Shown: piece by piece, positions 47,330 through 56,487 of the stretch
Layout of the letters: every line of letters begins with the position of its first letter
How positions within the stretch are numbered: position 1 is the stretch's first letter
From: Paenibacillus sp. E222
GTDB lineage: Bacteria; Bacillota; Bacilli; Paenibacillales; Paenibacillaceae
DNA length: 64,000 bases
Assembly (NCBI RefSeq): GCF_013401555.1
Contig: NZ_CP058552.1
Span: 2,356,001-2,420,000 of the forward strand
Direction: 5' to 3'
The notes under the pieces: generated by a model
The model's input: only the letters and a program-made list of their open reading frames with translations
Databases searched by the model: none
What the model was told of the DNA's origin: nothing
Made by a program: the position numbers and the translations under genes

Positions 47330-49717
47330 TTACTGTTTTATGGATAGATCAGGCTTCTGCTTACGCTCCCTATACTGTCCAGGCGTAATCCCTTCCCATT
47401 TTCGAAAAGAACGGATAAAGTTCTGCGGGTTGTTATAACGAAGCCGTGCGGCGATATCCTTGACCGTTAGCTCGCTTTCGTCGAGCCACTTTTTAGCTAT
47501 ACTAAAGCGGTACTTCGTCAGATACTCACTGAATGCACAGCCTGTCTCTTTGCGGAACACACTACTCAGATAGTTCGCATTGTAATGAAGTCTGGATGCG
47601 CATTCCTCCAACGTCAGATCTTTATCGTATTCTTGTTGAATGATGGCAATCATTTTCTCGGATATGTGCTGATATTGGGCGTACTGTCTTTCCTTCAGAA
47701 TGAGAATGATCGGTATGATGATATGATTGTGAAACCATTGCTCAACCTCAGCTGCATACTGTAGAGCATGAAGTTCATTGAAAATAGATCCATGGCCTTT
47801 GGAGATCTGTCCCAGTCGTATACCGGATTCCTGCATCATCTGCAAAATATGTGTTAACAATCGGGTAAATGCTACCTGATATTCTTCCGGTGTACACTCC
47901 ATGCCGAACAGCACTTCAAGCAACTGATGGAGATGAGATGAGGCTTGGGCTGCATCGGCATTTTGGATGGCCTGTATCAGCGTATACTCCAGTGATTCGG
48001 GATATGGCAGTGCCCAATGGGATGTACGATTATCAATCGCCTCAAATTGAAAGATGATGCCTGCTCCCAGTTTCATTCGATGCTTGAGCGCTTCACGGGC
48101 CTCCGTATAAGCTTGCGGGATCTGAAATAGCGAGGCGTGAGGCTGACTGAAGCCAATGCTTACTTGGAGACTAAGGATCTCACTGATCTGATGTTGTAGT
48201 TGTTCCGTTAACGTATGCAGATGTTGTGAAAAACGAACATGATCTTGCTCAGAGGTACCGATAATGGTAACGACAGCCTGATCATATACTATAGGAAGTA
48301 ACTGTTGTTCGGCATAAACACTCTCCTCCAGTATGTTCTGAACGGCAAATAGCAACAGATCACGATCCTTGGCATGGTATTTGGTGTGATTCATAAGATC
48401 AGCCTGAACTGCAATGACGGCTATTTGTTGCCACTCTTGAAGCTGTGAACCATAACCATTCTCTCTGAGTGTGTCATGAAGAGTGGATGGAGCATTTTTG
48501 CCCAGTAGCAGGTTGATTAGAAAATGAGTGCGGATCTGCAACTTATATTGATTCAATTTGCTTTCAAGCTGGGATTGAGAAGCAGATAGCTGTGAAACGC
48601 CAGCTCTGATTTGCTCAAATTCATCCATATGAAGCGTAGAATTGGTTTCCAAGTTACCTCTGAATAAGCGTTTATCACCAAGTTGTACAAGCAGCCTCCG
48701 TATGGGTATAACCATTCTTCTCGAGCCTGCCCATGAGACCAAAAGTGAAAGCAGTAGCATAGCGACACTGATATACATGGTGTGCAGCCCAATCTGAACA
48801 TACTCATGAGTAAGAATATTCGTAGGCGAAATGAGAATATATGTCCACCCTTTTAGAGAAGAATGCGTATAGGACAGCGAGTAACGGGTATCTGCAATAC
48901 GTACCTCCCGTTGCCCTGAAGAGGCAGCAAATCCACGGATAGATAACAACTCGCTAAAATTGGAACCCGATTCGCTATCTTTTATTCCTGCTGCAGCCAA
49001 TGGCTGACCAATATATTCGGGATCAGGGTGGACCATGATGCGATGTTCACGATTCAAAATGATTAGTCCGGCTGTAGAGCTGCCCGGTGAATCCTCTTCC
49101 AGTGGTTTTTGCAGTGAACATGCAGGAATTCCCGCAATCAGGGCAGCGTCAGAAGAAACATTTACATCGGGTATCGATCTGGCGAGTGCAATATGGTAGA
49201 TGCAGCCTGAGTTCACTGGGCGCTCATTATTGTTAAACACAGATGATGGTGTAAGCTGCCAACCGGATGTGAGTGTGTTTGATAATAAGTCTTTCATAGG
49301 CAGCGCCATTGGAAAATCAGTATTCAGGTACAGGCCAGCATGATCGATGAGCCAATCCTGGGTCTGATTAACGAGCGTAATATCCATTAGAGGCTCCCAT
49401 GATCTCATATTATTAAATTCGTTCTGTAGCTTCTCAGCAAACAAAGGCCCAGTGTCTTGGATCGATGATGATGAAGTTAGCGAACGGAGCGTGTCCGGTG
49501 ACCGAACGGCCTGATCGAGCATATAGCTTACGGTTGCAAGTTTGTGCTCCACATTGGTTTGCATTTGGATTAGCAATTGTTTATTGGCTTGAGCACGATG
49601 CAGCTCTGATTGTTTTGAAGAATAGATAAAAGCGGCGATTCCCGTCAACAGAATGGGCAGGGTACTTAACAAGATTCCGAAGACTATCATTTTATGTAGA
49701 TAGCTGAATGATCGCAC
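47330..49717 (-). CDS. Membrane-bound AraC-family transcriptional regulator
   Basis: A 795-residue one-component sensor-regulator. A helix near residues 11-32 (LLSTLPILLTGIAAFIY) and another near 306-330 enclose an extracellular sensory domain (about 33-300) of dCache-like size. A HAMP-like segment (RRMVIPIRRLL), a cytoplasmic GGDEF-like middle as in YesN-type regulators and a C-terminal AraC helix-turn-helix pair follow, including LTLEECASRLHYNANYLS and DIAARLRYNNPQNFIRSF. Paenibacillus has many such proteins controlling sugar ABC transporters, but here no transporter adjoins it. The start is GTG with CAGGAGTGG upstream. A cre-like site lies 43-56 bases upstream. Confidence 0.85.
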   Translation of the reverse strand: MRSFSYLHKMIVFGILLSTLPILLTGIAAFIYSSKQSELHRAQANKQLLIQMQTNVEHKLATVSYMLDQAVRSPDTLRSLTSSSSIQDTGPLFAEKLQNEFNNMRSWEPLMDITLVNQTQDWLIDHAGLYLNTDFPMALPMKDLLSNTLTSGWQLTPSSVFNNNERPVNSGCIYHIALARSIPDVNVSSDAALIAGIPACSLQKPLEEDSPGSSTAGLIILNREHRIMVHPDPEYIGQPLAAAGIKDSESGSNFSELLSIRGFAASSGQREVRIADTRYSLSYTHSSLKGWTYILISPTNILTHEYVQIGLHTMYISVAMLLLSLLVSWAGSRRMVIPIRRLLVQLGDKRLFRGNLETNSTLHMDEFEQIRAGVSQLSASQSQLESKLNQYKLQIRTHFLINLLLGKNAPSTLHDTLRENGYGSQLQEWQQIAVIAVQADLMNHTKYHAKDRDLLLFAVQNILEESVYAEQQLLPIVYDQAVVTIIGTSEQDHVRFSQHLHTLTEQLQHQISEILSLQVSIGFSQPHASLFQIPQAYTEAREALKHRMKLGAGIIFQFEAIDNRTSHWALPYPESLEYTLIQAIQNADAAQASSHLHQLLEVLFGMECTPEEYQVAFTRLLTHILQMMQESGIRLGQISKGHGSIFNELHALQYAAEVEQWFHNHIIIPIILILKERQYAQYQHISEKMIAIIQQEYDKDLTLEECASRLHYNANYLSSVFRKETGCAFSEYLTKYRFSIAKKWLDESELTVKDIAARLRYNNPQNFIRSFRKWEGITPGQYRERKQKPDLSIKQ

Positions 49718-50210
49718 AGGTCCACTCCTGACTTTTGGATTAGTAACACTTTCTATTTTAGTAAACGCTTACATGTAGAACAATCTAAATTTTGTTTATT
49801 TGGATAAAAAAGTAATAAAAATTCATGTGGAAATTAAGATTATGTAATCGTCTAAATCATATTAGAAGTCGTTATAGCTTTAATGGAAGGCATATTGGGA
49901 AACGTCAGTCGGGGGAGAACGTAGATAAGAGGTATGGACGTCATATTCACACTGGGGAATCGGCGTTGAAGAAGGGCAATAAGGGATATCTAAGGCTGTT
50001 ACTCGGTACAGTGGTCAATGGTCTGATCCAGGGACAGTCAAAGGTCCAACCCGATCCCCGACCTGAGTCTAGGATGAAAAACCGTCCACGGTCTGTTTTG
50101 AAAAGTCGCCGTTTCCCCTAGAATAAGGACATAAGGTTAAACAAGAAACAAATGAACAAACAAACACACATACCAAAATTAATGAACCGAAAGGGTGGTG
50201 AACAACAATT
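49718..50210. other. Intergenic region between the AraC-type regulator and the Lia/Psp operon
   Basis: The region holds a cre-like site at 49760-49773 and, on the plus strand, a 98-codon open stretch at 49825-50121 that lacks a ribosome site and has an unlikely basic composition. AAAGGGTGG before 50211 is the ribosome site of the first operon gene. I could not pick a firm LiaR operator or promoter. Confidence 0.4.
49760..49773 (-). promoter_or_regulatory. Catabolite-responsive element-like site
   Basis: AGTAAACGCTTACA matches the CcpA consensus TGTAANCGNTTACA at all but one defined position. It lies upstream of the AraC-type regulator, where CcpA binding would give glucose repression. Confidence 0.5.
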
Positions 50211-50519
50211 ATGAGATGGAATAAAGGAAATGGCTGGGCGATTGTACTGATTGCATTGGGTGCACTCCTCCTCTTCGGAAAGTTAACTCCTCTACTGGGA
50301 CATTTAATGGGTTATCTGATTCCGATCCTGATGATTGCACTTGGATACTACGGAGTTAAACGAGGAAATGTACTGCTTGGATGGATTGTTCTCTTCATCG
50401 GTATCCTCTCATTGCTGGGTAAACTGGCCTGGCTGATCGGACCGATCATCGCGATCGGGTTAATCATCTTCGGATTCTCCATGTTGAGTAATAATCGCAG
50501 TCGTCGTGGCCGTTACTAA
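50211..50519 (+). CDS. LiaI-like small membrane protein
   Basis: A 102-residue hydrophobic protein with three or four short helices in hairpins (WAIVLIALGALLLFG, GYLIPILMIALGYYGV, WIVLFIGILSLLGKL and IIAIGLIIFGFSML) and a basic tail. It resembles LiaI and the N-terminal part of LiaF. In B. subtilis, LiaI anchors the PspA protein LiaH to the membrane under envelope stress. Here it is likewise the gene before pspA (34-base gap). AAAGGGTGGTG is the ribosome site. Confidence 0.78.
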   Translation: MRWNKGNGWAIVLIALGALLLFGKLTPLLGHLMGYLIPILMIALGYYGVKRGNVLLGWIVLFIGILSLLGKLAWLIGPIIAIGLIIFGFSMLSNNRSRRGRY

Positions 50520-50553
50520 GCTTTCACGATCTTGAAAAGGAGGACAGAACAAA

Positions 50554-51225
50554 ATGAGTGTATTTCGTCGAATGCGGGATATTACCGTAGCTACTTTAAA
50601 CGAACATCTGGAGCAAAGTCAGGATCCAGTCAAACTGATTGATCAGTTTCTGGTCTCGACCCGCCAAGACATCGGTGAAGCCGAGAAGCTTCGTCATCAA
50701 TATGCTAGCCATACCAGACAAATGAAACAACAAGCCGATCAGGCCGCAGGTATGGTACACAAACGGGAAGAACAAGCTTCCATGGCTCTGAAAGCAGGCG
50801 AGGAGCACTTAGCGAAACTTGCTTTGCAGGAGAAAATTCTCCATGAGGAAAAAATGGAACAATATAATGAATTGTACGCACAAAGCAATGCGGCTTTACA
50901 GGAACTGGACGAACAGATCGACCAACTGAAAGTGGAGTATCAAAATGTATACAGCAAACGCCAATATTACTACGCTCGTATGCAGACGATTCAGTTACAG
51001 CAACGAATGAATCAGAGAGGTCACTACAACGGTCAGAATGTACCCCGTATGTTCAACCGACTGGACGATCAGGTTTCGGATCTCGAATATGAGGCACAGA
51101 GTCTCCGGGATTTGCGGCGGATGAGTCAGGATGGGTCAGGAACGTCTGGCACCATGTCATCCTCTACGCTGGACAAGGAACTGGAACGGCTGAAACAAAA
51201 GCTGAACAATGACAGAAAGGAGTAG
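50554..51225 (+). CDS. PspA/IM30-family envelope stress protein (LiaH-like), copy 1
   Basis: A 223-residue, largely coiled-coil protein. The N-terminal amphipathic helix (VFRRMRDITVATLNEHLEQ) inserts in the membrane, and QDPVKLIDQFLVSTRQDI follows. PspA proteins oligomerise on damaged membrane and limit proton leakage; LiaH is the Firmicute example. A Gly/Ser-rich tail ends it. AAAGGAGGA is the ribosome site. It is one of two PspA genes in this operon, separated by two PspC genes, and only about a third of the residues appear shared. Confidence 0.87.
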   Translation: MSVFRRMRDITVATLNEHLEQSQDPVKLIDQFLVSTRQDIGEAEKLRHQYASHTRQMKQQADQAAGMVHKREEQASMALKAGEEHLAKLALQEKILHEEKMEQYNELYAQSNAALQELDEQIDQLKVEYQNVYSKRQYYYARMQTIQLQQRMNQRGHYNGQNVPRMFNRLDDQVSDLEYEAQSLRDLRRMSQDGSGTSGTMSSSTLDKELERLKQKLNNDRKE

Positions 51226-51229
51226 ACAC

Positions 51230-51466
51230 ATGAATAAACTTTACCGCTCATCGCGCAATCGAATGCTGACAGGTTTGATCGGCGGCATCTCTGAAAATCT
51301 TGGATTTAGTTCCACGCTGCTGCGTATCATTTTCTTCATCAGTATTTTCGCTACGGGGGGTACATCATTGCTGATCTACTTCATCGCTGCATTGGTAGTG
51401 CCAAAAGAACCCTATCACGCTGATCCATACACTTATGGTGCTGATCACGTAAGAGGATACAAGTAA
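51230..51466 (+). CDS. PspC-domain membrane protein, copy 1
   Basis: A 78-residue PspC protein. The core NKLYRSSRNRMLTGLIGGI is followed by one membrane helix pair (LLRIIFFISIFATGG and [17 protein letters not shown]). PspC-type proteins transmit membrane stress or bind PspA. GAAAGGAG precedes the ATG. It is four bases after pspA copy 1 and nearly duplicates the N-terminal 60 residues of the next gene. Confidence 0.87.
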   Translation: MNKLYRSSRNRMLTGLIGGISENLGFSSTLLRIIFFISIFATGGTSLLIYFIAALVVPKEPYHADPYTYGADHVRGYK

Positions 51467-51483
51467 ACGAAAGGAGTAAGCAC

Positions 51484-51984
51484 ATGAGCAAATTATATCG
51501 CTCAACGCGTGACCGGATGCTGACAGGATTATGTGGCGGGATATCCGAGTCGATCGGCATGGATTCAACCTTGCTGCGTATCATCTTCGTCATCAGTATC
51601 TTCGTAACTGGCGGCACGTCGTTGTTAATCTACTTCATCGCAGCACTGGTGGTGCCAAAAGAGCCATATCCACCTTATGATCCATACGGCTATGGTCCGG
51701 GCCCTGGCGCTGGTAGAGGATACAACAACTTTGATCACGAGCCGCCAAGAGGTCCTTTCCAAAACAACCGTAATCAAGGTCCTGGAAACTTCGGTCCTGG
51801 CCCAGGATACAACAGCAGACCTCAGTCTGGCCCACGTTCTTACGACAATAACGCCTACGGAGCAGGGGCACAGCAAGAAAGTGAACTTGATTCCATGATG
51901 AAAGATATTGAGAAAAAAGCATTGAAAAAAGAAGTTGAAGAGCTTCGCCAAAAATTATCTCGTTACGAGAAGGGAGAAAAGTAA
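51484..51984 (+). CDS. PspC-domain membrane protein with long soluble tail, copy 2
   Basis: A 166-residue PspC. Residues 1-62 repeat copy 1 almost residue for residue (for example [22 protein letters not shown]). A Gly/Pro/Asn/Tyr-rich low-complexity segment (about 63-130) follows, then a coiled coil ([19 protein letters not shown]). The tail probably reaches PspA in the cytoplasm. GAAAGGAG is the ribosome site, and it is one base from the second pspA. Confidence 0.88.
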   Translation: MSKLYRSTRDRMLTGLCGGISESIGMDSTLLRIIFVISIFVTGGTSLLIYFIAALVVPKEPYPPYDPYGYGPGPGAGRGYNNFDHEPPRGPFQNNRNQGPGNFGPGPGYNSRPQSGPRSYDNNAYGAGAQQESELDSMMKDIEKKALKKEVEELRQKLSRYEKGEK

Positions 51985-51985
51985 A

Positions 51986-52693
51986 ATGGGAGTATTTAAA
52001 CGGATTAAGGATATGACTAAAGCGTCGGTAAACGATATGTTGGATAAAGTGGAAGACCCGATTGTAATGTTGAACCAGTACTTGCGTGACATGGAGGCTG
52101 AAATTCACGAGGCAGAGGTAACAGTTGCCAAACAAATGGCGAATGAGCGTCGCATGAAACAGCGTCTGGACGAAGCAGAGCGTACATCGGTACAACGTGA
52201 GTCTCAGGCAGAGGCTGCACTGGCTAATGGTCAGGAAGAAGTGGCCCGTAAATTGCTGGAAGAGAAAATCTACTTCGATCAAAAAATTACGGAATACAGA
52301 GAACTTCATGCTCAATCCGAAGCTCAAGCCAAAGATTTGCTGCAACAGCTGCATGACATGAAGGATGAGTTCTACAAAATGCGTAACAAACGTAATGAAC
52401 TTGTATCCCGTGCACAAATGGCAAAAGCCAAAAAACAAATGTCCCAAATTAACAGCTTGCACTCCATCGAGAGTGGTGGCGCATCCCTTGGATTCCACCG
52501 CATGGAAGAGAAAATCATGCAAATGGAAGCGGAAGCTGATGTGATCCGCGCACCTTATCGTAACACACAATCTACGTACACTAATCCTGTAGATACAGAG
52601 AAGCAATTCAAAGTAGATCAACAGCTGCAAGCTCTGAAAAACAAAATCGGCAATGGTGCGAAGAATGAAACGGGCGGTACTTCAAAAGAATAA
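51986..52693 (+). CDS. PspA/IM30-family envelope stress protein (LiaH-like), copy 2
   Basis: A 235-residue PspA. The N-terminal amphipathic helix ([17 protein letters not shown]) leads into [19 protein letters not shown], the conserved PspA start, and the rest is a long helical hairpin with a charged coiled coil. This copy is closer to the family consensus than copy 1. AAGGGAGAAAAG precedes the ATG, one base after the PspC gene. A partial terminator after it separates the effector genes from liaFSR. Confidence 0.88.
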   Translation: MGVFKRIKDMTKASVNDMLDKVEDPIVMLNQYLRDMEAEIHEAEVTVAKQMANERRMKQRLDEAERTSVQRESQAEAALANGQEEVARKLLEEKIYFDQKITEYRELHAQSEAQAKDLLQQLHDMKDEFYKMRNKRNELVSRAQMAKAKKQMSQINSLHSIESGGASLGFHRMEEKIMQMEAEADVIRAPYRNTQSTYTNPVDTEKQFKVDQQLQALKNKIGNGAKNETGGTSKE

Positions 52694-52762
52694 CTGTTCG
52701 CTCAGCAGACAATATGATATTCTATAAATCGTGAATAAAGAACGGTTTCTAGAACAAAGGTT

Positions 52763-52799
52763 AAGCCATACAGGTGTTCAAAGCCTGATATGGCTTTTC
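52763..52799 (+). terminator. Weak terminator or attenuator between pspA and liaF
   Basis: AAGCCATA pairs with TATGGCTT, with an inner CAGG/CCTG pair, but only four T residues follow. Partial read-through into liaF-liaS-liaR is likely, giving more effector than regulator. Confidence 0.6.
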
Positions 52800-52842
52800 C
52801 GTCGAATTGGGAAGATCAACTTACAGAGGAGGTGCGGCATAG

Positions 52843-53490
52843 ATGAATAAGAAGGGTCAATGGCTTGCTGTTGTAATCATTGTCATCGGCATGCTGATGT
52901 TACTGAACCGAAGTATTAACCTGCTGACCGTCGCCGCACTGATTCTGTTAACGATAGGTATGGTACAAGTTCGTAAGGGTGACACACACAAAGGTTATCG
53001 CTTCCTAGGGATCGGTGCCGCTCTGTTGTTGCTTGATAATCTAATGATTGTATTTTTGATTGTACTGGCTTCACTCGCCTATTTTTATTCCAAAAACAAA
53101 AAGATTCATCTAGACGGGCATGTCATGCGCAAGCAAAATTTCATGGCTCGTTACTATTGGGATCAGGCTCCATGGACACTGCGTAGCATGAGCCTATGGC
53201 ATGCCTTGGGTGAGGTTAACGCAGATCTGTCCCTCTCCATTCCGGAGGATAAACAAACGATTGTGCTTCTGCAAGGTATAATGGGAAATGTTCGTCTGAC
53301 GCTGCCTGAAGATTATGGTGTTGAGATTGAGGCGACGGTACTCTTTGGACGGATAAGTGTTAATGGGGAACAGGATAGTGGCATGATGAACAAATTGGTA
53401 TGGAGAACTCCTGGATATGAGTCCAGTGAACATAAAGCAAAATTTGTCATTTCTTATATTGTTGGCGACCTAAACATCAGTAATCCGTAA
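52843..53490 (+). CDS. liaF: LiaF-like membrane protein, inhibitor of LiaS
   Basis: A 215-residue protein with four N-terminal membrane helices in two hairpins (about 5-75: LAVVIIVIGMLMLLN, LLTVAALILLTIGMV, GIGAALLLLDNLMIVFLIV) and a beta-rich C-terminal half with LWHALGEVNADLSLSIPE and GVEIEATVLFGRISVNGE. In B. subtilis, LiaF holds the kinase LiaS inactive until the envelope is damaged. GAGGAGGTG is the ribosome site. The next genes are the kinase and response regulator, so the assignment rests on both topology and context. Confidence 0.87.
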   Translation: MNKKGQWLAVVIIVIGMLMLLNRSINLLTVAALILLTIGMVQVRKGDTHKGYRFLGIGAALLLLDNLMIVFLIVLASLAYFYSKNKKIHLDGHVMRKQNFMARYYWDQAPWTLRSMSLWHALGEVNADLSLSIPEDKQTIVLLQGIMGNVRLTLPEDYGVEIEATVLFGRISVNGEQDSGMMNKLVWRTPGYESSEHKAKFVISYIVGDLNISNP

Positions 53491-53523
53491 TAAGTTAAAT
53501 AGGTGTAGAAGGAGGAGACCCGG

Positions 53524-54645
53524 ATGAAGACAAAACGACATACCGATATGGTAACCCGAAGTATGGGTGAAGGGATCCTCCTTGTTTTCATTGTGCTCAT
53601 TGTAATCTTGTATGTATTGTATACATATGGTTATCTTGCTCCGTTTGCAGGGTGGAGGCATCTGATTCAATCGGGTCTGGCGTTACTGCTGCTCTTGGTC
53701 GGTATGGGTGCAGCCTTCGGCTTCTATCAGAGCTACCGGGTCAAACGAAGGCTTGAACTGTTGCGAGAAACGCTGCTGCAATGGGAAAAGGGGTCACTCT
53801 CACGTACTGTGCCGGATCTCGGCATTGATGATGTCGGCCGATTAAGTGAGCAGCTTGGACGCATCGGCAAAAAGTGGGAAGATCAGGTCTCTTCTCTGCA
53901 AAGGCTGTCTACGAATAACGCGCAGTTGGCTGAACAGGCCAGAATAACGGCCATTGTGGAGGAACGACAAAGGCTGGCACGAGAATTGCATGATGCGGTA
54001 TCACAGCAGCTATTTGCCATTTCCATGACCGCAACAGCGGTTGGACGAAGAATGGAAAAGGATTTTGCACGTGCCCAGCGGCAGGTGGCCCTAATTGAAG
54101 AGATGGCGTCTGTAGCTCAGTCTGAGATGCGGGCGTTACTATTGCATTTGCGACCTGTCTATCTGGAGGGTAAACATCTCGAGCAAGGTTTGCGCGATCT
54201 TGTGATGGAGTTGAAAACAAAAGTACCTATGGACATCGTACTCGAAATGGATGAAGACATTCATTTGATCAAAGGCATTGAGAATCATCTGTTCCGTATC
54301 ATTCAGGAAGCGATGTCTAATACATTACGTCATGCGAAGGCGGAAAAGATGGAGATTCGACTTCAGCGCCGGATGGATGCCATTCGGGTACTGATTCGCG
54401 ATGATGGTCAGGGATTTGATCTTGACGATCAGAAACAGGCCTCGTACGGTCTGGCCAATATGCGTGAACGTGTGACTGAAATTGGAGGAGCCATTCAATT
54501 TGTAACGGCGCCAGGCAAAGGAACACGAATTGAGATTACAATACCTTTGATGAACGATGAAAGCGAGGAAGAACATGTCAATGGAGACGGGAATAGAAAC
54601 GGAGACGGAAGCGGAAACGTCGATCAAAGTGTTGCTCGTGGATGA
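53524..54645 (+). CDS. liaS: Sensor histidine kinase LiaS-like
   Basis: A 373-residue NarL-type kinase. Two helices (LLVFIVLIVILYVLYTY and LIQSGLALLLLLVGMGAAF) are joined by a short outside loop, so it senses within the membrane. HAMP-like and coiled-coil segments precede a HisKA_3 domain with H156 in RLARELHDAVSQQL and a HATPase with DDGQGFD and GLANMRERV. A tail made of short Asn/Gly/Asp repeats follows. AGGAGGAG precedes the ATG. The 3' end overlaps liaR by 71 bases. Confidence 0.9.
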   Translation: MKTKRHTDMVTRSMGEGILLVFIVLIVILYVLYTYGYLAPFAGWRHLIQSGLALLLLLVGMGAAFGFYQSYRVKRRLELLRETLLQWEKGSLSRTVPDLGIDDVGRLSEQLGRIGKKWEDQVSSLQRLSTNNAQLAEQARITAIVEERQRLARELHDAVSQQLFAISMTATAVGRRMEKDFARAQRQVALIEEMASVAQSEMRALLLHLRPVYLEGKHLEQGLRDLVMELKTKVPMDIVLEMDEDIHLIKGIENHLFRIIQEAMSNTLRHAKAEKMEIRLQRRMDAIRVLIRDDGQGFDLDDQKQASYGLANMRERVTEIGGAIQFVTAPGKGTRIEITIPLMNDESEEEHVNGDGNRNGDGSGNVDQSVARG

Positions 54646-55255
54646 TCATGAAATGGTACGTATTGGCCTCGCTGCGGTGCTGGATACCGAAGATGGCATT
54701 GAAGTGGTGGGGGAAGCGGGCAGCGGTGAGGAAGGCATTCGGCTGGCACAGGAGTATAAACCTGATGTTGTCCTGATGGATCTCGTTATGGAAGGAATGG
54801 ACGGGATTGAAGCCACCCGGCAGCTGCTTAAAATGTATCCGGAATGCAAGGTCATTGTGCTGACCAGTTATCTGGATGATGAAAAAATGTATCCGGTTAT
54901 TGAGGCAGGGGCATTCAGTTACCTGCTGAAAACATCCAGAGCCAATGAGGTGGCAGATGCAATACGTGCTGCCGCTCGGGGGCAATCGGTTCTGGAATCA
55001 CAAGTGGCGTCCAAAATGATGAATCGTTTCCGACAGCCGCAGGCAGTGGCACCGGCTCATGATGAATTGACTGATCGGGAGATGGATGTACTTCGGTTAG
55101 TCGCTAAAGGCAAGTCGAACCAGGACATCGCAGATGACCTGATTATTGGGATCAAGACGGTCAAATTCCATGTCACAAACATACTAGCAAAATTGGGCGT
55201 GGATGACCGTACACAGGCAGCCATCTATGCTTATAAGAATGGACTTGCGGAATAG
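54575..55255 (+). CDS. liaR: Response regulator LiaR-like (NarL family)
   Basis: A 226-residue regulator. The receiver has the acidic pair in LLVDDHEMVRIG, the acceptor D69 in VLMDLVMEGMDG and the lysine in LLKTSRA. A LuxR-type helix-turn-helix follows: LTDREMDVLRLVAKGKSNQDIADDL. The phosphorylated protein should activate the effector operon upstream. GAGG at 54565-54568 is six bases before the ATG chosen; an alternative lies at 54557. The first ~15 codons overlap the liaS tail and encode Glu/Thr repeats in this frame. Confidence 0.88.
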   Translation: MSMETGIETETEAETSIKVLLVDDHEMVRIGLAAVLDTEDGIEVVGEAGSGEEGIRLAQEYKPDVVLMDLVMEGMDGIEATRQLLKMYPECKVIVLTSYLDDEKMYPVIEAGAFSYLLKTSRANEVADAIRAAARGQSVLESQVASKMMNRFRQPQAVAPAHDELTDREMDVLRLVAKGKSNQDIADDLIIGIKTVKFHVTNILAKLGVDDRTQAAIYAYKNGLAE

Positions 55256-55370
55256 AAAAAGAAGCGTGTGATGGTTTAGGCATGCACTATTGGTTTGTTG
55301 AATAGATAAGTGAAGTTAAGAAATCGGGGGGAGCACAATTTGAAAGTTTGTTCTGCCCATAAGATGATAT

Positions 55371-55414
55371 AAGGTCCGATCAGCCATGAAGATGGTGGAT
55401 AGGGCTTTTTTTGT
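55371..55414 (+). terminator. Possible terminator after liaR
   Basis: An imperfect stem from AAGGTCC to GGGCTT with several non-canonical pairs runs into seven T residues. Confidence 0.5.
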
Positions 55415-55498
55415 ATGCCAAAAAGAAGTTTAGCAAATGAGTAATGGGGGCATGCTGTTGATAGATTCATAGAATGCAAGAAAGAGCGGAGGATTCGA

Positions 55499-56239
55499 AT
55501 GTTAAATCGATGGATGACAGCAGGCATACTCGCATTGGCAATCATTATACTTATAGGCATGACTCATGTGTACGCTGAGAAGACGGAATCCGAAGCAGGC
55601 AAGCTGGAACAATTGATGAAGACCGCAGATACAGCAATCGATCATGTGGAGCGTTTAGTCATTAAATGGCAAGGCGAAGGCCGTGGAGATGCAAAAGAGC
55701 AGGCGGAGCTGCTCGCTCATCGGCTGGGATTACAGCAGCCTGAACGCGTTGTACAGACGGGGCATGATGTGTATCGCAGTGAGATGGCTGCTGATGCTCA
55801 GCATGCAGGCATTCTGGTCAATGTTGTCGTGACGGGGGAAAAGGAATACTACACGATCATCCAATTATCAGGCAATGAACATACGGACCAACGTTTATTG
55901 ATCACATTACATGAACAAGTATCCAAGTTGCTTAACGATTCGGGAATGAAAGCAACTTGGAATTTCGCTGTGCAGGGCACAGGTGCAACTGAAGAAAGTG
56001 GCGCCAGCAGTCAATTGCAGCAAATCGAGGAACAGCTGTCTGGAGATATGAATATGCAAGCGATAGAACGTTATACGGATAACAGCACTGCCAGCGTGTC
56101 ATATGAGGCATCGGATCTGCCCATAGCGATTAAGAGCGGTACGCATCTCTTGAACATGCAGCTTGCAGTCCATAAGGATGACGAAAAGGGGACTAATCGA
56201 GTTACAGTAGGTTTCCCGGTGATCACGATTGAATATTAA
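55499..56239 (+). CDS. ywmB: YwmB-family protein (TATA-box-binding-like fold)
   Basis: A 246-residue probably exported protein. The N-terminal hydrophobic helix (AGILALAIIILIGMTHVYA) may be a signal peptide. The rest matches the YwmB family by length, the LLAHRLGLQQPERVV segment and the C-terminal FPVITIEY. The function is unknown; the fold name comes from structural similarity and not from DNA binding. GCGGAGGA precedes the ATG. Confidence 0.75.
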   Translation: MLNRWMTAGILALAIIILIGMTHVYAEKTESEAGKLEQLMKTADTAIDHVERLVIKWQGEGRGDAKEQAELLAHRLGLQQPERVVQTGHDVYRSEMAADAQHAGILVNVVVTGEKEYYTIIQLSGNEHTDQRLLITLHEQVSKLLNDSGMKATWNFAVQGTGATEESGASSQLQQIEEQLSGDMNMQAIERYTDNSTASVSYEASDLPIAIKSGTHLLNMQLAVHKDDEKGTNRVTVGFPVITIEY

Positions 56240-56487
56240 TGCAATATTCAAGCAGATTTATAAGTCTGATCATGAATTTTTATAGATGAAATTTCCATGA
56301 AATGTGGAAAAATATTGATAACATTTCTCAGGAAAATTAGTGCAACCCCTGGGGCTTTTATGCTAAAATGGCATCACATCCAAGAAGGAAATTTGCTGGT
56401 AATTGACGGTTGTATGTTGCGTATATAACACCATTACATAGCTCGGGGAGAGTGTGGAGATATCTTCCCGGAAAGAAAGAGGAGCCC

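Noticed and set aside
49825..50121. 98-codon open stretch upstream of the Lia/Psp operon
   Set aside because: It has no ribosome site, a very basic and implausible composition and no recognisable domain; treated as non-coding, though not fully excluded.
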